A stretch of 64,000 bases of DNA from Fusicatenibacter saccharivorans (GTDB taxonomy: Bacteria > Bacillota > Clostridia > Lachnospirales > Lachnospiraceae). Positions within the stretch are counted from its first letter, which is position 1; every line of letters starts with the position of its first letter. The notes under the pieces are model-generated. The model did not search any database and was not told the origin of the DNA. It saw only the letters and a program-made list of their open reading frames with translations. The stretch spans positions 186,001-250,000 of the forward strand of contig NZ_JADNOP010000002.1 of NCBI RefSeq assembly GCF_015557635.1, read 5' to 3'. A program made the position numbers and the translations under genes. Shown piece by piece: positions 55,115-63,942 of this stretch.

Positions 55115-57166
55115 ATGACAGACCAGAAAAACGGACAGGAATATCTTTCTTTTGTGCTGGAAAAGCTGCAGGCGCGTCTTGCCGAGATCAGTCAGTCTCT
55201 GCTGGACGGACAGAAAGAAATTGAAAATATGCACGATTATTACTGGCAGAACTATACCGAGATGGACCAGTACGGATATGAGGATTACGACAATCAGCAG
55301 GCGCTGCTGCATCAGGTGAATGCGAATCAGGAGCAGCTTCTTCTGCGGAGCCGCTTCCGGAAAATGCTGGATTCTCCGTTCTTCGGGCGTGTGGATTTCT
55401 GCTATGACGGGGATGATGAGCCGGAAATTTTCTATATCGGCATCGGCAATTTTGCGGAGCGGCCGGGCGAGCTGCCGCTGATTTACGACTGGAGAAGCCC
55501 GGTCAGCGGTCTTTTCTACGATTTTGACCGCGGGCCGGCTTCCTATCTGGCTCCGGGCGGCGAGATGACAGGGGAAATCTGTTCCAAGTGGCAGTATAAG
55601 ATCCGGGATGGAAAGATGATTTACGGATTTGAGAGTGATGTGAAAATTGATGATGATATTTTAAAGGCGGAGCTTGGCAGCAACGGCGAGGTACAGCTGA
55701 AGAATATTATCCGCACAATTCAGAAGGAACAGAATGCGATCATCCGCAATACGAAGGACCGGATTCTGGTAATTCAGGGAGCGGCGGGAAGCGGCAAAAC
55801 ATCGGTGGCGCTGCATCGGATTGCCTACCTTTTGTATCATGACAGACAGAATCTGAAGTCTTCGAATATTCTGATTTTATCGCCGAACGGGGTATTTTCG
55901 GATTATATTTCACATATTCTGCCGGAGCTCGGTGAGGAGAATATTCAGGAGATGAGTTTTGATCTCTTTGCTTACCGCAAATTACAGGACACGGCGGCGG
56001 ACTGTGAGGATCGCTGTGATCAGATTGAGCGGGAGATGCGGGATCCAAAAGCCGCAGAACGGTTTGCTTTAAAACAGTCGCAATCGTTTGTGGACCAGAT
56101 GGAGGGATTTGCGCTGGAACTTGAGGACGAGCTGATGAATTTCTCAGACGTTTCGTATAAGTCGTTTGTGAAGTCGGAATCGGAGATTATTACGCTGTTT
56201 TATGACAAGTTTGCGGATATTCCGCTGCTCTCGCGGATGGATGCGGTGGCGGAGACGTTTATTGACGAGATCGAGACGCTGCTGAACCGGGATCTGCCGG
56301 AGGAGGAGCGGATTCCGCTGATTGAGAAGTTCCGGAAGATGTATGAGACGATGGATTTTTATGTTCTCTACAATCGTTTTCTGAAGAAGGAAGGTTATCA
56401 GACGCTGCCGCGGCGGCCGTTGGAGAAGCGGAAGCTGCGGTATGAGGATGTGTATCCGGTTCTGTATCTGAAATACCGGCTGTCGCGGCAGGCGGAGCGG
56501 TCGAATATTAAGCATCTGGTGATTGATGAGATGCAGGATTATTCACGGCTGCAGTATCTGATTATCCGGCGGATGTTTTCCTGTAAGATGACGATTCTCG
56601 GGGACCGGGCGCAGACGATGGCGGATCAGCAGCAGGATGTACTGCAGTTTTTACCGGGGATTTTCGGGAAGGATCTGCGGCGGATTGAGATGCGGAAGAG
56701 TTACCGGAATACGGTGGAAATTGCGTCGTATGCGGCAAATCTCATTGGCGTGACGGATCTGGAGCTGTTTGAACGGCACGGAATGCCGGTGTTGGAACGG
56801 GATGTCACGGATCTTGAGGCGGCTCTGCGGGAGGCAGTGGATACGCTGTTTCCAGATGAGAAAACGTATGAGACGGCGGCGGTGATTGTCCCGGATGAGA
56901 AGACGGCGGAACGAGCTTATTTGATTTTGCGGGAGATTCTGGCAGAAAAAGATTTTGACTGCGGGAAGCGGCTTTCTTGGCTGAACCGTGACAGCTCCAG
57001 TTTTAAGAAAGGACTGACGGTTACCACATTTTATCTGGCGAAAGGGCTGGAGTTTGATCAGGTGTTCTCGATTTTCCCGAAGGACGAGAAACGGGAGATG
57101 ATGATGCAGGCGCAGTATATTGCAGCGACCAGAGCATTGCATGAGCTGAGAGTGTATCATATTTAA
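55115..57166 (+). CDS. helD: HelD-like superfamily 1 helicase (RNA polymerase recycling factor)
   Basis: UvrD-like ATPase that pulls stalled RNA polymerase off DNA in Firmicutes. A coiled-coil N-terminus (about 1-100, YLSFVLEKLQARLAEISQ) is the arm that enters the secondary channel. Walker A is IQGAAGSGKTSVALHRIAYL; later motifs are HLVIDEMQDYSRLQ, GDRAQTM and VTTFYLAKGLEFDQV. Length 683 compares with about 775 in B. subtilis. The ATG has GAGGAGGTT upstream. It stands alone, divergent from sigK. DNA identity to UvrD/PcrA is excluded by the N-terminal arm and the AKGLEFD motif. Confidence 0.9.
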   Translation: MTDQKNGQEYLSFVLEKLQARLAEISQSLLDGQKEIENMHDYYWQNYTEMDQYGYEDYDNQQALLHQVNANQEQLLLRSRFRKMLDSPFFGRVDFCYDGDDEPEIFYIGIGNFAERPGELPLIYDWRSPVSGLFYDFDRGPASYLAPGGEMTGEICSKWQYKIRDGKMIYGFESDVKIDDDILKAELGSNGEVQLKNIIRTIQKEQNAIIRNTKDRILVIQGAAGSGKTSVALHRIAYLLYHDRQNLKSSNILILSPNGVFSDYISHILPELGEENIQEMSFDLFAYRKLQDTAADCEDRCDQIEREMRDPKAAERFALKQSQSFVDQMEGFALELEDELMNFSDVSYKSFVKSESEIITLFYDKFADIPLLSRMDAVAETFIDEIETLLNRDLPEEERIPLIEKFRKMYETMDFYVLYNRFLKKEGYQTLPRRPLEKRKLRYEDVYPVLYLKYRLSRQAERSNIKHLVIDEMQDYSRLQYLIIRRMFSCKMTILGDRAQTMADQQQDVLQFLPGIFGKDLRRIEMRKSYRNTVEIASYAANLIGVTDLELFERHGMPVLERDVTDLEAALREAVDTLFPDEKTYETAAVIVPDEKTAERAYLILREILAEKDFDCGKRLSWLNRDSSSFKKGLTVTTFYLAKGLEFDQVFSIFPKDEKREMMMQAQYIAATRALHELRVYHI

Positions 57167-57168
57167 AA

Positions 57169-57209
57169 ACAGGGAGATCCTCCGAAAAAATTCGATTGGA
57201 TCTCCCTGT
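57169..57209. terminator. Bidirectional terminator between helD and the glycosidase
   Basis: Perfect 12-base arms ACAGGGAGATCC and GGATCTCCCTGT with T-runs on both sides (AAAA before, ATTTTT after). Confidence 0.88.
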
Positions 57210-57224
57210 CATTTTTATTTTCGA

Positions 57225-58769
57225 TCAGATATGATAGAATCCTGCGGACTGTGCCGGGATGGTGATGGTTCCGTCTTTGGATTCTGCTTTTCCTCCGATC
57301 GTGTAGAGGGCATCCTTCAGCTCTGCACTGTATGGGAAGGACTGCTCTTTGTCGGATGGGTTGATGATGACGAGGACTTTTTCACCCTCAGCCTCACGGA
57401 CGTATGCCAGCGGATACTGGTTTTTCTCTGCATAAACGAACTCGATGGTTCCGCGGCTTAAGAGTGCTTTGCTGCTCTGGCGGATCCGGATGAGTTTTTT
57501 AACTTCGTGGTACAGGGAATCCGGATCGGCCATCTGTGCTTTTGCGGTCGGACGGTCTTTGCCCGGATCCATGGTGATGTAGAGGTCGCTGGCCGGTGCG
57601 CTGGAAAATCCTGCGTTGGTGCTGTCATCCCACTGCATCGGAGAACGGGAACCGGTGCGGTTGTATCCGCCCTCAACGGATTTCAGGCCTTCGACGTAGC
57701 GCATACCGATTTCATCACCGTAGTAGATGAACGGCGCACCTGGCATGGAAAGAAGGAAAGCGAAAGCAATTTTCAGCTCATCCCCCTGCAGACGGCGTGC
57801 CAGACGGTCCATATCATGGTTTCCGGACGGGATGCAGATCAGGCCTTTCTGTGCGGTCTTATTGTAGTTGGTTTTGTAGGTCTCTACAAACTCAGAGATA
57901 TCTCCTTTTCCGCGTTTGGAGAAGAATGGCTCATCGCAGCGGAACAGATCGTTGTAATGGGACGGTCCAAAGTGAAGCAGGAAGTCCATGTGGAAGCCGC
58001 CCTGTAAGGATTTGTCCGGCTCGCCCCACTCGGATACCATGGCTGCATCCGGGAACTCGGCGTCGAGAAATTTTCGTACCTGCTGCCACAGGCGGATAGT
58101 TCCTTTGCCTTCCTGATCGTTCTTTACCAGGGAGCCCGCCATATCGACACGGAAGCCGTCGCAGCCCATGTTCAGCCAGAATCTCATGACATCTTCCATC
58201 GCTGCCAGCGTTGCCTGCGGTCCCTCATCATCAAAGGACTGCTGCCACGGTTTTTCCGGATCCGGCTGATAAAAGCCGTAGTTCAGGGCCGGCTGGTTGG
58301 AGAAGAAGTTGATGGCGCAGGCGCCGTCACGCTCGGAAATGCCGCGCAGGCTTCCCATTCCTTCCGGTGCTTCCCATACGTTATTGGTCCATACGTAGCG
58401 GTCTGTAAATTCATTGCGGTCTGCTTTCATGGATTCTTTGAACCATGGATGCTCAACAGATGTATGGCCCGGAACCAGGTCGAGCAGAACGTGCATGTCA
58501 CGTTTGTGTGCCTCTTCGAAAACTCTCTTCAGATCCTCATTCGTTCCGTAGCGCGGTGCAACGCGGCAGTAATCTGCGACATCGTATCCTGCATCACCGA
58601 ATGGGGACAGGAAGCACGGGTTGATCCAGATGGCGTTGCAGCCCAGCTCCTTGATGTAATCTAATTTTTCAATGATACCCTGGAAATCTCCGATTCCGTC
58701 GGCGTTGGTGTCGTTGAAGGACTGCGGGTAAATCTCATAAAATACTGCGTTATCTAACCATTTTGACAT
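57225..58769 (-). CDS. GH13 alpha-glucosidase/amylase-family glycosidase
   Basis: Intracellular glycoside hydrolase acting on alpha-glucosides; no signal peptide. The barrel begins WLDNAVFYEIYPQSFNDTNADG. Conserved regions: DLVPGHTS (region I), GCDGFRVDMAGS with the nucleophile Asp (II), MVSEWGEPD with the acid/base Glu (III), PSGNHDMDRL (IV). Length 514 and the YPQSF start place it near oligo-1,6-glucosidase or sucrose/trehalose-type members, but subfamily and substrate stay open. The ATG at 58769 has AGAGGAAAAG upstream. A divergent AraC-type regulator suggests sugar-responsive control. Confidence 0.9.
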   Translation of the reverse strand: MSKWLDNAVFYEIYPQSFNDTNADGIGDFQGIIEKLDYIKELGCNAIWINPCFLSPFGDAGYDVADYCRVAPRYGTNEDLKRVFEEAHKRDMHVLLDLVPGHTSVEHPWFKESMKADRNEFTDRYVWTNNVWEAPEGMGSLRGISERDGACAINFFSNQPALNYGFYQPDPEKPWQQSFDDEGPQATLAAMEDVMRFWLNMGCDGFRVDMAGSLVKNDQEGKGTIRLWQQVRKFLDAEFPDAAMVSEWGEPDKSLQGGFHMDFLLHFGPSHYNDLFRCDEPFFSKRGKGDISEFVETYKTNYNKTAQKGLICIPSGNHDMDRLARRLQGDELKIAFAFLLSMPGAPFIYYGDEIGMRYVEGLKSVEGGYNRTGSRSPMQWDDSTNAGFSSAPASDLYITMDPGKDRPTAKAQMADPDSLYHEVKKLIRIRQSSKALLSRGTIEFVYAEKNQYPLAYVREAEGEKVLVIINPSDKEQSFPYSAELKDALYTIGGKAESKDGTITIPAQSAGFYHI

Positions 58770-58967
58770 TTTTTCTTTTCCTCTTTCGCTCTTATTTCTA
58801 CTGTATTTTCGTCGTTGCAGCAAGTGTTTCTATATGATATATTACTACTGTATCCGCTAAAATACCAGTAATTTCCTATTTCATTCTAATACTATTCTAT
58901 GATTTTATGCATGCCGCGCTCTGCCATTTCCGGCATTTTACGGACATGCTTTTTGGAGGAGGATTTT

Positions 58968-59843
58968 ATGATGCTTTCTGCTGCGAAAGAAAAACGCCAT
59001 CACGGCTCCATGCAGGTTCCCTACAGTTATTATGACTGCCGGATGCCCGACTATTTTCCCGGCGTACCGCTGCACTGGCACGGGGAGATGGAGCTGAATT
59101 ATATCAAACGCGGAACGGGGTATTTTCAGTATGAGGACCGTCTGCTTACGGCGCATGCCGGTGATATTTTTCTGATTCAGCCGAACCTCGTACATGCCAT
59201 TCTGCCCGCCGAGCAGGAGTCGATGTTTTATGATACGATTGTTTTCCACCAGAATATGCTGATCGGCGGGTATGACGACCGCAGCTACACGGAAATTCTG
59301 CAGCCGTTTTTCTCTGCCCGGCGCCGCATCCAGGCACCGATTTCACCCGAACATTCCGGTTATGCTGCACTTTCTGCATCCGTCCATCAGATTTTCCGCT
59401 GCATCCGTGAAAACTCTGCTGTCTCCGATCTTCTGCTGAAAAGTGAGCTGCTCCGCTTCTTCTATCTGCTCGCCGCATCGCCGGAACTCTGCACCGATCA
59501 TCCCGCCATGCCTGCGGCTGCTGAAAACCTGCGGCCTGTGCTCGCCTATATCCAGGAGCACTTCGCCGACCCGATTACCATAGAGGAACTTGCCAGGCTG
59601 TCGCATTTGAGCAAAAGCTATTTTATGAGCTGTTTTAAGCAGACCTTCGGACTCGGGGCCGTTGAATATCTGACACAGCTTCGGATCAAAGCCGCCTGCG
59701 AGGCGCTGCGTAGTACGACGCGGAGTGTGTCCGAAATCGCGTACGACAATGGTTTCCGCAACCTTTCCAACTTCAACCGGCAGTTCCGAAACAAAGTGGG
59801 ATGTACGCCGCAGATGTATCGGAAGGAATTTCAAAATCCGTAA
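58968..59843 (+). CDS. AraC-family transcriptional regulator
   Basis: A 291-residue regulator with an N-terminal cupin-type sensor (about 30-150; PLHWHGEMELNYIKRGTG and HAGDIFLIQPNLVHAI) and a C-terminal AraC DNA-binding pair of helix-turn-helix motifs. The latter show ITIEELARLSHLSKSYFMSC and VSEIAYDNGFRNLSNFNRQF. The ATG at 58968 is fixed by GGAGGAGGA. The family usually activates adjacent sugar-metabolism genes on binding a carbohydrate, so the divergent GH13 gene is the likely target. The 198-base intergenic gap is AT-rich with no confident operator. Confidence 0.93.
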   Translation: MMLSAAKEKRHHGSMQVPYSYYDCRMPDYFPGVPLHWHGEMELNYIKRGTGYFQYEDRLLTAHAGDIFLIQPNLVHAILPAEQESMFYDTIVFHQNMLIGGYDDRSYTEILQPFFSARRRIQAPISPEHSGYAALSASVHQIFRCIRENSAVSDLLLKSELLRFFYLLAASPELCTDHPAMPAAAENLRPVLAYIQEHFADPITIEELARLSHLSKSYFMSCFKQTFGLGAVEYLTQLRIKAACEALRSTTRSVSEIAYDNGFRNLSNFNRQFRNKVGCTPQMYRKEFQNP

Positions 59844-59852
59844 ATTCAAAAA

Positions 59853-59876
59853 GGGATGCATCAAAATATGCATCCC
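59853..59876 (-). terminator. Terminator of the SpoU methyltransferase
   Basis: Perfect arms GGGATGCAT / ATGCATCCC with a 6-base loop; on the minus strand TTTTT follows. It also closes the convergent araC gene. Confidence 0.78.
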
Positions 59877-59934
59877 GAAAATCTATCTCTGATCCTATTT
59901 TTATTCCGTAATCTCCGGTACCGACGGAACATCT

Positions 59935-60759
59935 TTATCTTCTTCCCGCCAGCTCCCAGAATGCGACAGCGCTCGCCGCAGCGACGTTCAGTGAATCCAC
60001 ACCGTGTGTCATCGGAATCAGCACGGTTGCATCTGTTTCAGCGATCGTATCACTTGCCAGTCCGTCACCCTCGGTTCCGAGCAGAATGGCGAGCTTTTCA
60101 TGCGTTTTTAACGACGGATCATCCATCGGAACGGAGTCTTCTTTTAATGCCATCGCAACGGTATAAAATCCAAGTTCCTGCAGTGCAGCAATTCCCTGCT
60201 CCGGCCAGTAACTGCCGCCTGGCAGCACGGTCCACGGAACCTGGAATACATTTCCCATGCTCACGCGGATGGCGCGGCGGTACAGCGGGTTGCTGCAGCC
60301 TGATGTGAGGAGCACGGCATCGATGCCAAGCGCGGCGGCGGAACGGAAAATCGCACCGACATTCGTCGGGTTCACGACATTTTCCAGAATCGCCACGCGG
60401 CGGGCATTCCGGCAGATTTCCTCCATAGCCGGAAGCGTGCGGCGGTGCATCGCGCAGAGCATGCCGCGCGTGAGGGCAAAGCCTGTGAGCTGTTCCAGCA
60501 CCTTCGTCTCTGCTGTATAGACCGGCGCGTCCGGGCAGTGCGCAAAGAGTGCTTCGTTTGCGGCAAGCTCTGCGCTTCCGGCAAGGAACGAAACCGGTTC
60601 ATATCCGGCATCCAGCGCACGCTCGATGACACGCGGACTCTCCGCAAGAAAAAGGCCTGGCTGCGGTTCATAATAGTGCAATAACTGCGGTTCTGAAAGA
60701 CGCGCATACACGTCGAGCTCCGGCGCCGCAAAGTTTTCGATTTTTCTGATCTCTGACAT
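59935..60759 (-). CDS. SpoU/TrmH-family RNA 2'-O-methyltransferase
   Basis: SPOUT-fold methyltransferase modifying ribose in rRNA or tRNA. The three SpoU motifs are present: NVVNPTNVGAIFRSAAALG, LLGTEGDGL and IPMTHGVDSLNVAAASAVAF. An N-terminal substrate-binding region of about 100 residues precedes them, giving 274 residues, as in 23S rRNA-modifying members; the target base is not predictable. The ATG at 60759 has AAAGGAAA upstream; a promoter precedes it. It stands alone. Confidence 0.9.
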   Translation of the reverse strand: MSEIRKIENFAAPELDVYARLSEPQLLHYYEPQPGLFLAESPRVIERALDAGYEPVSFLAGSAELAANEALFAHCPDAPVYTAETKVLEQLTGFALTRGMLCAMHRRTLPAMEEICRNARRVAILENVVNPTNVGAIFRSAAALGIDAVLLTSGCSNPLYRRAIRVSMGNVFQVPWTVLPGGSYWPEQGIAALQELGFYTVAMALKEDSVPMDDPSLKTHEKLAILLGTEGDGLASDTIAETDATVLIPMTHGVDSLNVAAASAVAFWELAGRR

Positions 60760-60805
60760 AATATTGATTTCCTTTTGCGTTTTCTCTTTGTTTTCACTAT
60801 GTTCT

Positions 60806-60834
60806 ATTGTAGCAATCCCGCTCCCGTTTCGCAA
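60806..60834 (-). promoter_or_regulatory. Promoter of the SpoU methyltransferase
   Basis: Minus strand TTGCGA (60834-60829) and TACAAT (60811-60806), spacing 17. Confidence 0.68.
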
Positions 60835-60947
60835 TCCATTCTTTTTCCCGCCGATGCCGTTCCCCGCACCATTCGCCAAACCGTGCTTCCAGCACGCATC
60901 GAATTTTCTTATTTATCTGTCTTTTTTTAAAATTTCTCAATTTTCTC

Positions 60948-60976
60948 TTGCCAAACGCCGCCGGAGACGTTATAAT
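60948..60976 (+). promoter_or_regulatory. Promoter of the DUF2798-like gene
   Basis: TTGCCA (60948-60953), 17 bases, perfect TATAAT (60971-60976). It leaves a leader of about 135 bases that contains TTGGTTAACGAACAA (61048-61062), a weak dyad of unknown meaning. Confidence 0.75.
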
Positions 60977-61118
60977 AATCGACGGTTCAAAATTAAAAAC
61001 TGCAGAAAAGATTGGTATCAGATTGGAAACGGCACAAGTGCATTGCTTGGTTAACGAACAACACATGTGTCTTTTTTGCGCCCATTTTTCAAAATTGCAA
61101 AGAAAAGGAGAACAATCG

Positions 61119-61577
61119 ATGCCAAAAACAAAATTTCAAAACGTTGTATTTACCCTCATGATGTCCTTTCTGATGGTCTATGCCATGATCTGCTACAACA
61201 TTTCCATGAACATCGGCGGAATGACAAATCAGGTCTTTCTGATGGCGTTTCACGAGATGATAATCATGTGGCCGGCCGCTTTTATCCTCGAGTTTTTCCT
61301 CGTGGATCATCTGGCTCACAAATTAGCTTTTTGCATGGTAACACCGCAGGATCGTCCGATCGTAATCACGCTGGCAATTTCCATTATGATTATTGCTATT
61401 ATGTGTCCGATTATGAGTTTTATTGCAACGCTGCTGTTTAAAAATGCCGGAAAGGAATTCGTTGCTGTCTGGCTCCAGACCACGTTCTTAAATTTCCCGG
61501 TTGCCTTCTTCTGGCAGCTCATGTACTGCGGACCCTTCATCCGTTTTCTGTTCCGCAAACTGTTTCCGGAGAAATAA
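61119..61577 (+). CDS. DUF2798-like four-segment membrane protein
   Basis: A 152-residue protein with two copies of a two-segment unit. The first begins NVVFTLMMSFLMVYAMICYN and the second PIVITLAISIMIIAIMCPIM, the internal duplication typical of DUF2798 proteins. Function is unknown. The ATG at 61119 has AAAAGGAGA upstream; the frame upstream of it covers the promoter and is not coding. It is monocistronic between its own promoter and a large bidirectional terminator. Confidence 0.8.
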   Translation: MPKTKFQNVVFTLMMSFLMVYAMICYNISMNIGGMTNQVFLMAFHEMIIMWPAAFILEFFLVDHLAHKLAFCMVTPQDRPIVITLAISIMIIAIMCPIMSFIATLLFKNAGKEFVAVWLQTTFLNFPVAFFWQLMYCGPFIRFLFRKLFPEK

Positions 61578-61676
61578 GAAAAGATATCCACAAAGGGAAC
61601 CGTTTTTCCCCTCTCTGTCCACAATTTCTGTGGACAGACGGTGCAAAATGGTTCACCTTCTGTGGATATCTTTTTT
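61578..61676. terminator. Large nested palindrome, bidirectional terminator
   Basis: An outer stem (AAAAGATATCCACA with TGTGGATATCTTTT) surrounds an inner one (CTGTCCACA with TGTGGACAG). T-runs flank both sides, serving the convergent DUF2798-like and lipoprotein genes. Confidence 0.75.
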
Positions 61677-61689
61677 GTTTTTTCCCGGA

Positions 61690-62301
61690 TTACTCCTGTG
61701 GTACCGGATTGGATACGCTGACTACATGATCATACCAGGTTCCTTTTTTACCAATGATCGCAACATTGAAATCCTCGTCCAGTTTTTCTACCGGGATATC
61801 AAAGCCGTACACTTCATCTGTGGTTCCGTCAGAATACGTTACCTCATCTGTGGTCGGCTCGATCAGCTCTGCGCCGTCTGCCTGTGCTTCTTCTTTTGTT
61901 CCCACAAAGACATTGACAATGTTTTGGGATACCAGGCTGACGTGGATGGTCATTTTTCCGTCTTTTACCGTCAGGACACCTTTTCCTTCTTTTGCTTCAT
62001 TGACATGGAACATATTGCTGTCTGTATTGAAGTCTGCCGTATACGTACCGTCTTCCAGCTCTGATGCGCTGCTTTCGCCTGCAGTCTCCGCTGCCGATGC
62101 GCTTTCTGCTGAAACATCTGATGTGGATGTACTGCTCTCTGCCTTAGATGCATCCTGTACAGAAGCGGAAGATGCGTCTGCCGCAGAAGACGCAGATACT
62201 GCAGATGCAGAAGATGACGCTGCATCCTTTCCGCCACATGCGCCGAGCATGGATACAGTCAGTGCTGCTCCAAGAAAAAGAACTGCTAATTTTTTTCTCA
62301 T
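61690..62301 (-). CDS. Lipoprotein with C-terminal beta-rich domain, partner of the CbiK-like lipoprotein
   Basis: A 203-residue lipoprotein: signal and lipobox SMLGACGG, a Ser/Ala-rich linker (about 25-80), then a domain of about 120 residues. That domain shows ELEDGTYTADFNTDSNMFHV, DGKMTIHVSL, NIVNVFVGTKEEA, YGFDIPVEKLD and GTWYDHVVSVSNP. I have the impression of this DGTY...MF...GKMT...WYDH pattern from Clostridial lipoproteins near metal or tetrapyrrole uptake genes, but I cannot name the family with certainty. It follows the CbiK-like gene by 139 bases with a terminator between. The ATG has AAGGAGGAA upstream. Confidence 0.8.
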   Translation of the reverse strand: MRKKLAVLFLGAALTVSMLGACGGKDAASSSASAVSASSAADASSASVQDASKAESSTSTSDVSAESASAAETAGESSASELEDGTYTADFNTDSNMFHVNEAKEGKGVLTVKDGKMTIHVSLVSQNIVNVFVGTKEEAQADGAELIEPTTDEVTYSDGTTDEVYGFDIPVEKLDEDFNVAIIGKKGTWYDHVVSVSNPVPQE

Positions 62302-62355
62302 AATAAAATTCCTCCTTGTATCACCTTGAAGCGGATCTTTTTCATCCGCTCAACT

Positions 62356-62400
62356 TAAAATCCGACAGCACACTGAGTCTCTTCAGCCGTACTGCCGGAT
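62356..62400 (-). terminator. Terminator after the CbiK-like gene
   Basis: Minus strand ATCCGGCAG pairs with CTGTCGGAT and TTTT follows. A second small hairpin (AGCGGAT/ATCCGCT at 62329-62350) comes next, ahead of the following gene, so read-through may be partial. Confidence 0.6.
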
Positions 62401-62440
62401 CTTATTTTACTCTATTTTACGTTCGGAATACAACCCCTAA

Positions 62441-63745
62441 TTATTCAGCATCGTCCTGAACGCCGTTGCCGTCCATAGCTGCCTTGGTGTGCTGTACATA
62501 CAGCTGCTCAACAGCATCGATTCTTCCAAGACCTTCGATCTGAGTGTCGATCTCATCGAATGCACCGGATGCCTCAAACTGGCTCTTCCAGGAATCCTCA
62601 TCCTCGCCTGCCATATCGTTGTTTGCGTGGTCACCTGCAACAACCATCAGCGGACGAAGAATTACTTTCTTGTATCCGGCTGCTTTTACCGCCTCGATCA
62701 CGTTCTCGCAAGCGGTCTCTTCCGGCTTGCCCTCAACGGTTCCAATGAATACGTTTTTGTATCCAAGAGTATCCATCTGTGTCTGCATCTGGCTGTAGGT
62801 TACGTTTGCAGTGTGGGAAGTACCATGTCCCATAAATACGAAAGCAGTGCCGTCCTCTGCTGCTGCATCCAGACTGTCATAATTTGCAGATTTTACTGCC
62901 TGTGCCGTGATTGCTTCTGCAACGGCCTGTTTGTCCTCGTTGATTACGGTAGCGTCACTTCCAACCTCGCCAAGCAGCGGCTCTGCGATGGTTACGGACT
63001 CAAATTTATCTTTATAGCTATCTACTGCTTCTTTCAGCTCGTCGTACTCTGCGCCGTGCATCAGATGAGTCGGCTGAATAATCAGTTTTTTCACGCCATT
63101 GCTTACAGCTCTTTCCAGTGCCTGATCTACGTTGTCGATCTTCTCGTCATCGCGGGCCTGTACATGGTTGATGATGATCTGTGCAGTGAAGGCACGTCTT
63201 ACGGACCAGTCCGGATATGCAGCCTGCAGAGCTTTCTCAACGCCTCCGATATCCTCAGCACGGCTGTCGTTGAAGGAAGTACCAAAGCTTACAACCAGAA
63301 GCTCATTCTCGCCGATCTCGTCTCCGTTTAACGGATCATCCTTGGATGCATCACCTGTGTCTCTTCCGAAGTAATCCGGATCTGCGTTCTCTCCTTCTAC
63401 AAGTTCCTTCTGCGCGTCTGTCAGGGCATCCCATGCCTCTTTTGCTTCTTTGCACTGCTCGTCGGTGTTATCATTTCTTTCCTGTACATAAATTGCGTCA
63501 ATCAAAGCTGCCACTTTATCTGCTGCCTCCTGGTCTGCATCTGCGGATACCTCTTCAGATGCAGAAGATGCGCTTACGCTGCTGCTTGCTGCTGTGGTGT
63601 CTTCCTCAGATGCGGAAGATGCACTTACGCTGCTTGCTGCTGTGCTGCTTGCGCTGCTGCTGGATGCGTTGCTGCTTCCGCATGCGCCGAGCATAGATGT
63701 TACCATAGCTGCTGAAATTAAAGCGACTACAAGTTTCTTTTTCAT
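62441..63745 (-). CDS. cbiK: CbiK-like sirohydrochlorin cobaltochelatase, predicted lipoprotein
   Basis: A class II chelatase of the CbiK family carried on a lipoprotein. Residues 1-20 are a signal with lipobox SMLGACGS. A Ser/Ala linker with a duplicated SVSASSASEE unit follows, then a helical module of about 45 residues (AALIDAIYV, AWDALTDAQKELV) of the type common in Clostridial surface proteins. The chelatase domain (about 125-425) has LLVVSFGTSFNDSRAEDIGG. Likely metal-binding His residues are in IIQPTHLMHGAEYDEL and MVVAGDHANNDMAG. The ATG at 63745 is fixed by GGGAGGAAA. Known CbiK works in the cytosol in anaerobic B12 synthesis; periplasmic CbiKP of Desulfovibrio is the closest precedent. 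Confidence 0.88.
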   Translation of the reverse strand: MKKKLVVALISAAMVTSMLGACGSSNASSSSASSTAASSVSASSASEEDTTAASSSVSASSASEEVSADADQEAADKVAALIDAIYVQERNDNTDEQCKEAKEAWDALTDAQKELVEGENADPDYFGRDTGDASKDDPLNGDEIGENELLVVSFGTSFNDSRAEDIGGVEKALQAAYPDWSVRRAFTAQIIINHVQARDDEKIDNVDQALERAVSNGVKKLIIQPTHLMHGAEYDELKEAVDSYKDKFESVTIAEPLLGEVGSDATVINEDKQAVAEAITAQAVKSANYDSLDAAAEDGTAFVFMGHGTSHTANVTYSQMQTQMDTLGYKNVFIGTVEGKPEETACENVIEAVKAAGYKKVILRPLMVVAGDHANNDMAGEDEDSWKSQFEASGAFDEIDTQIEGLGRIDAVEQLYVQHTKAAMDGNGVQDDAE

Positions 63746-63815
63746 TTTTGTTTTCCTCCCATTTGCTGGTATCTTTGCAACAACCAATATCGGGGACGTT
63801 TTACATTTCAAACTA

Positions 63816-63901
63816 TGAGAAACACGCTCCGCGAGTTTCTCAAGTTATCGCGGCAGTCGCTAAGGTCTCGTGCAAGCACGGACTTTAGCTCGTTGCCCGC
63901 G
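63816..63901. repeat. Two consecutive hairpins upstream of the CbiK-like gene
   Basis: The first is TGAGAAAC-aCGC-tcc-GCG-a-GTTTCTCA (63816-63842). The second (63849-63901) has CGCGG/CCGCG, GCTAAGG/CTTTAGC and GTGC/GCAC as nested stems. They would lie in the leader of the CbiK-like mRNA. They do not show the conserved boxes of a cobalamin riboswitch. Confidence 0.55.
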
Positions 63902-63911
63902 TAAATAGAAA

Positions 63912-63942
63912 GAAGCCCTTTCGTTTTTCAACGAGGGGCTTC
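63912..63942 (-). terminator. Terminator of a gene beyond the right edge
   Basis: Minus strand GAAGCCC pairs with GGGCTTC with inner CGTT/AACG, followed by TTTCTATTT. The remaining 58 bases to the edge hold no supportable gene. Confidence 0.6.

Noticed and set aside
61048-61062. TTGGTTAACGAACAA as an operator of the DUF2798-like gene
   Set aside because: The dyad is weak and lies well downstream of the promoter; no cognate regulator is adjacent.
61581-61672. TATCCACA words considered as DnaA boxes or an origin
   Set aside because: They are the arms of a palindromic terminator between convergent genes; no dnaA or dnaN and no AT-rich unwinding region is near.
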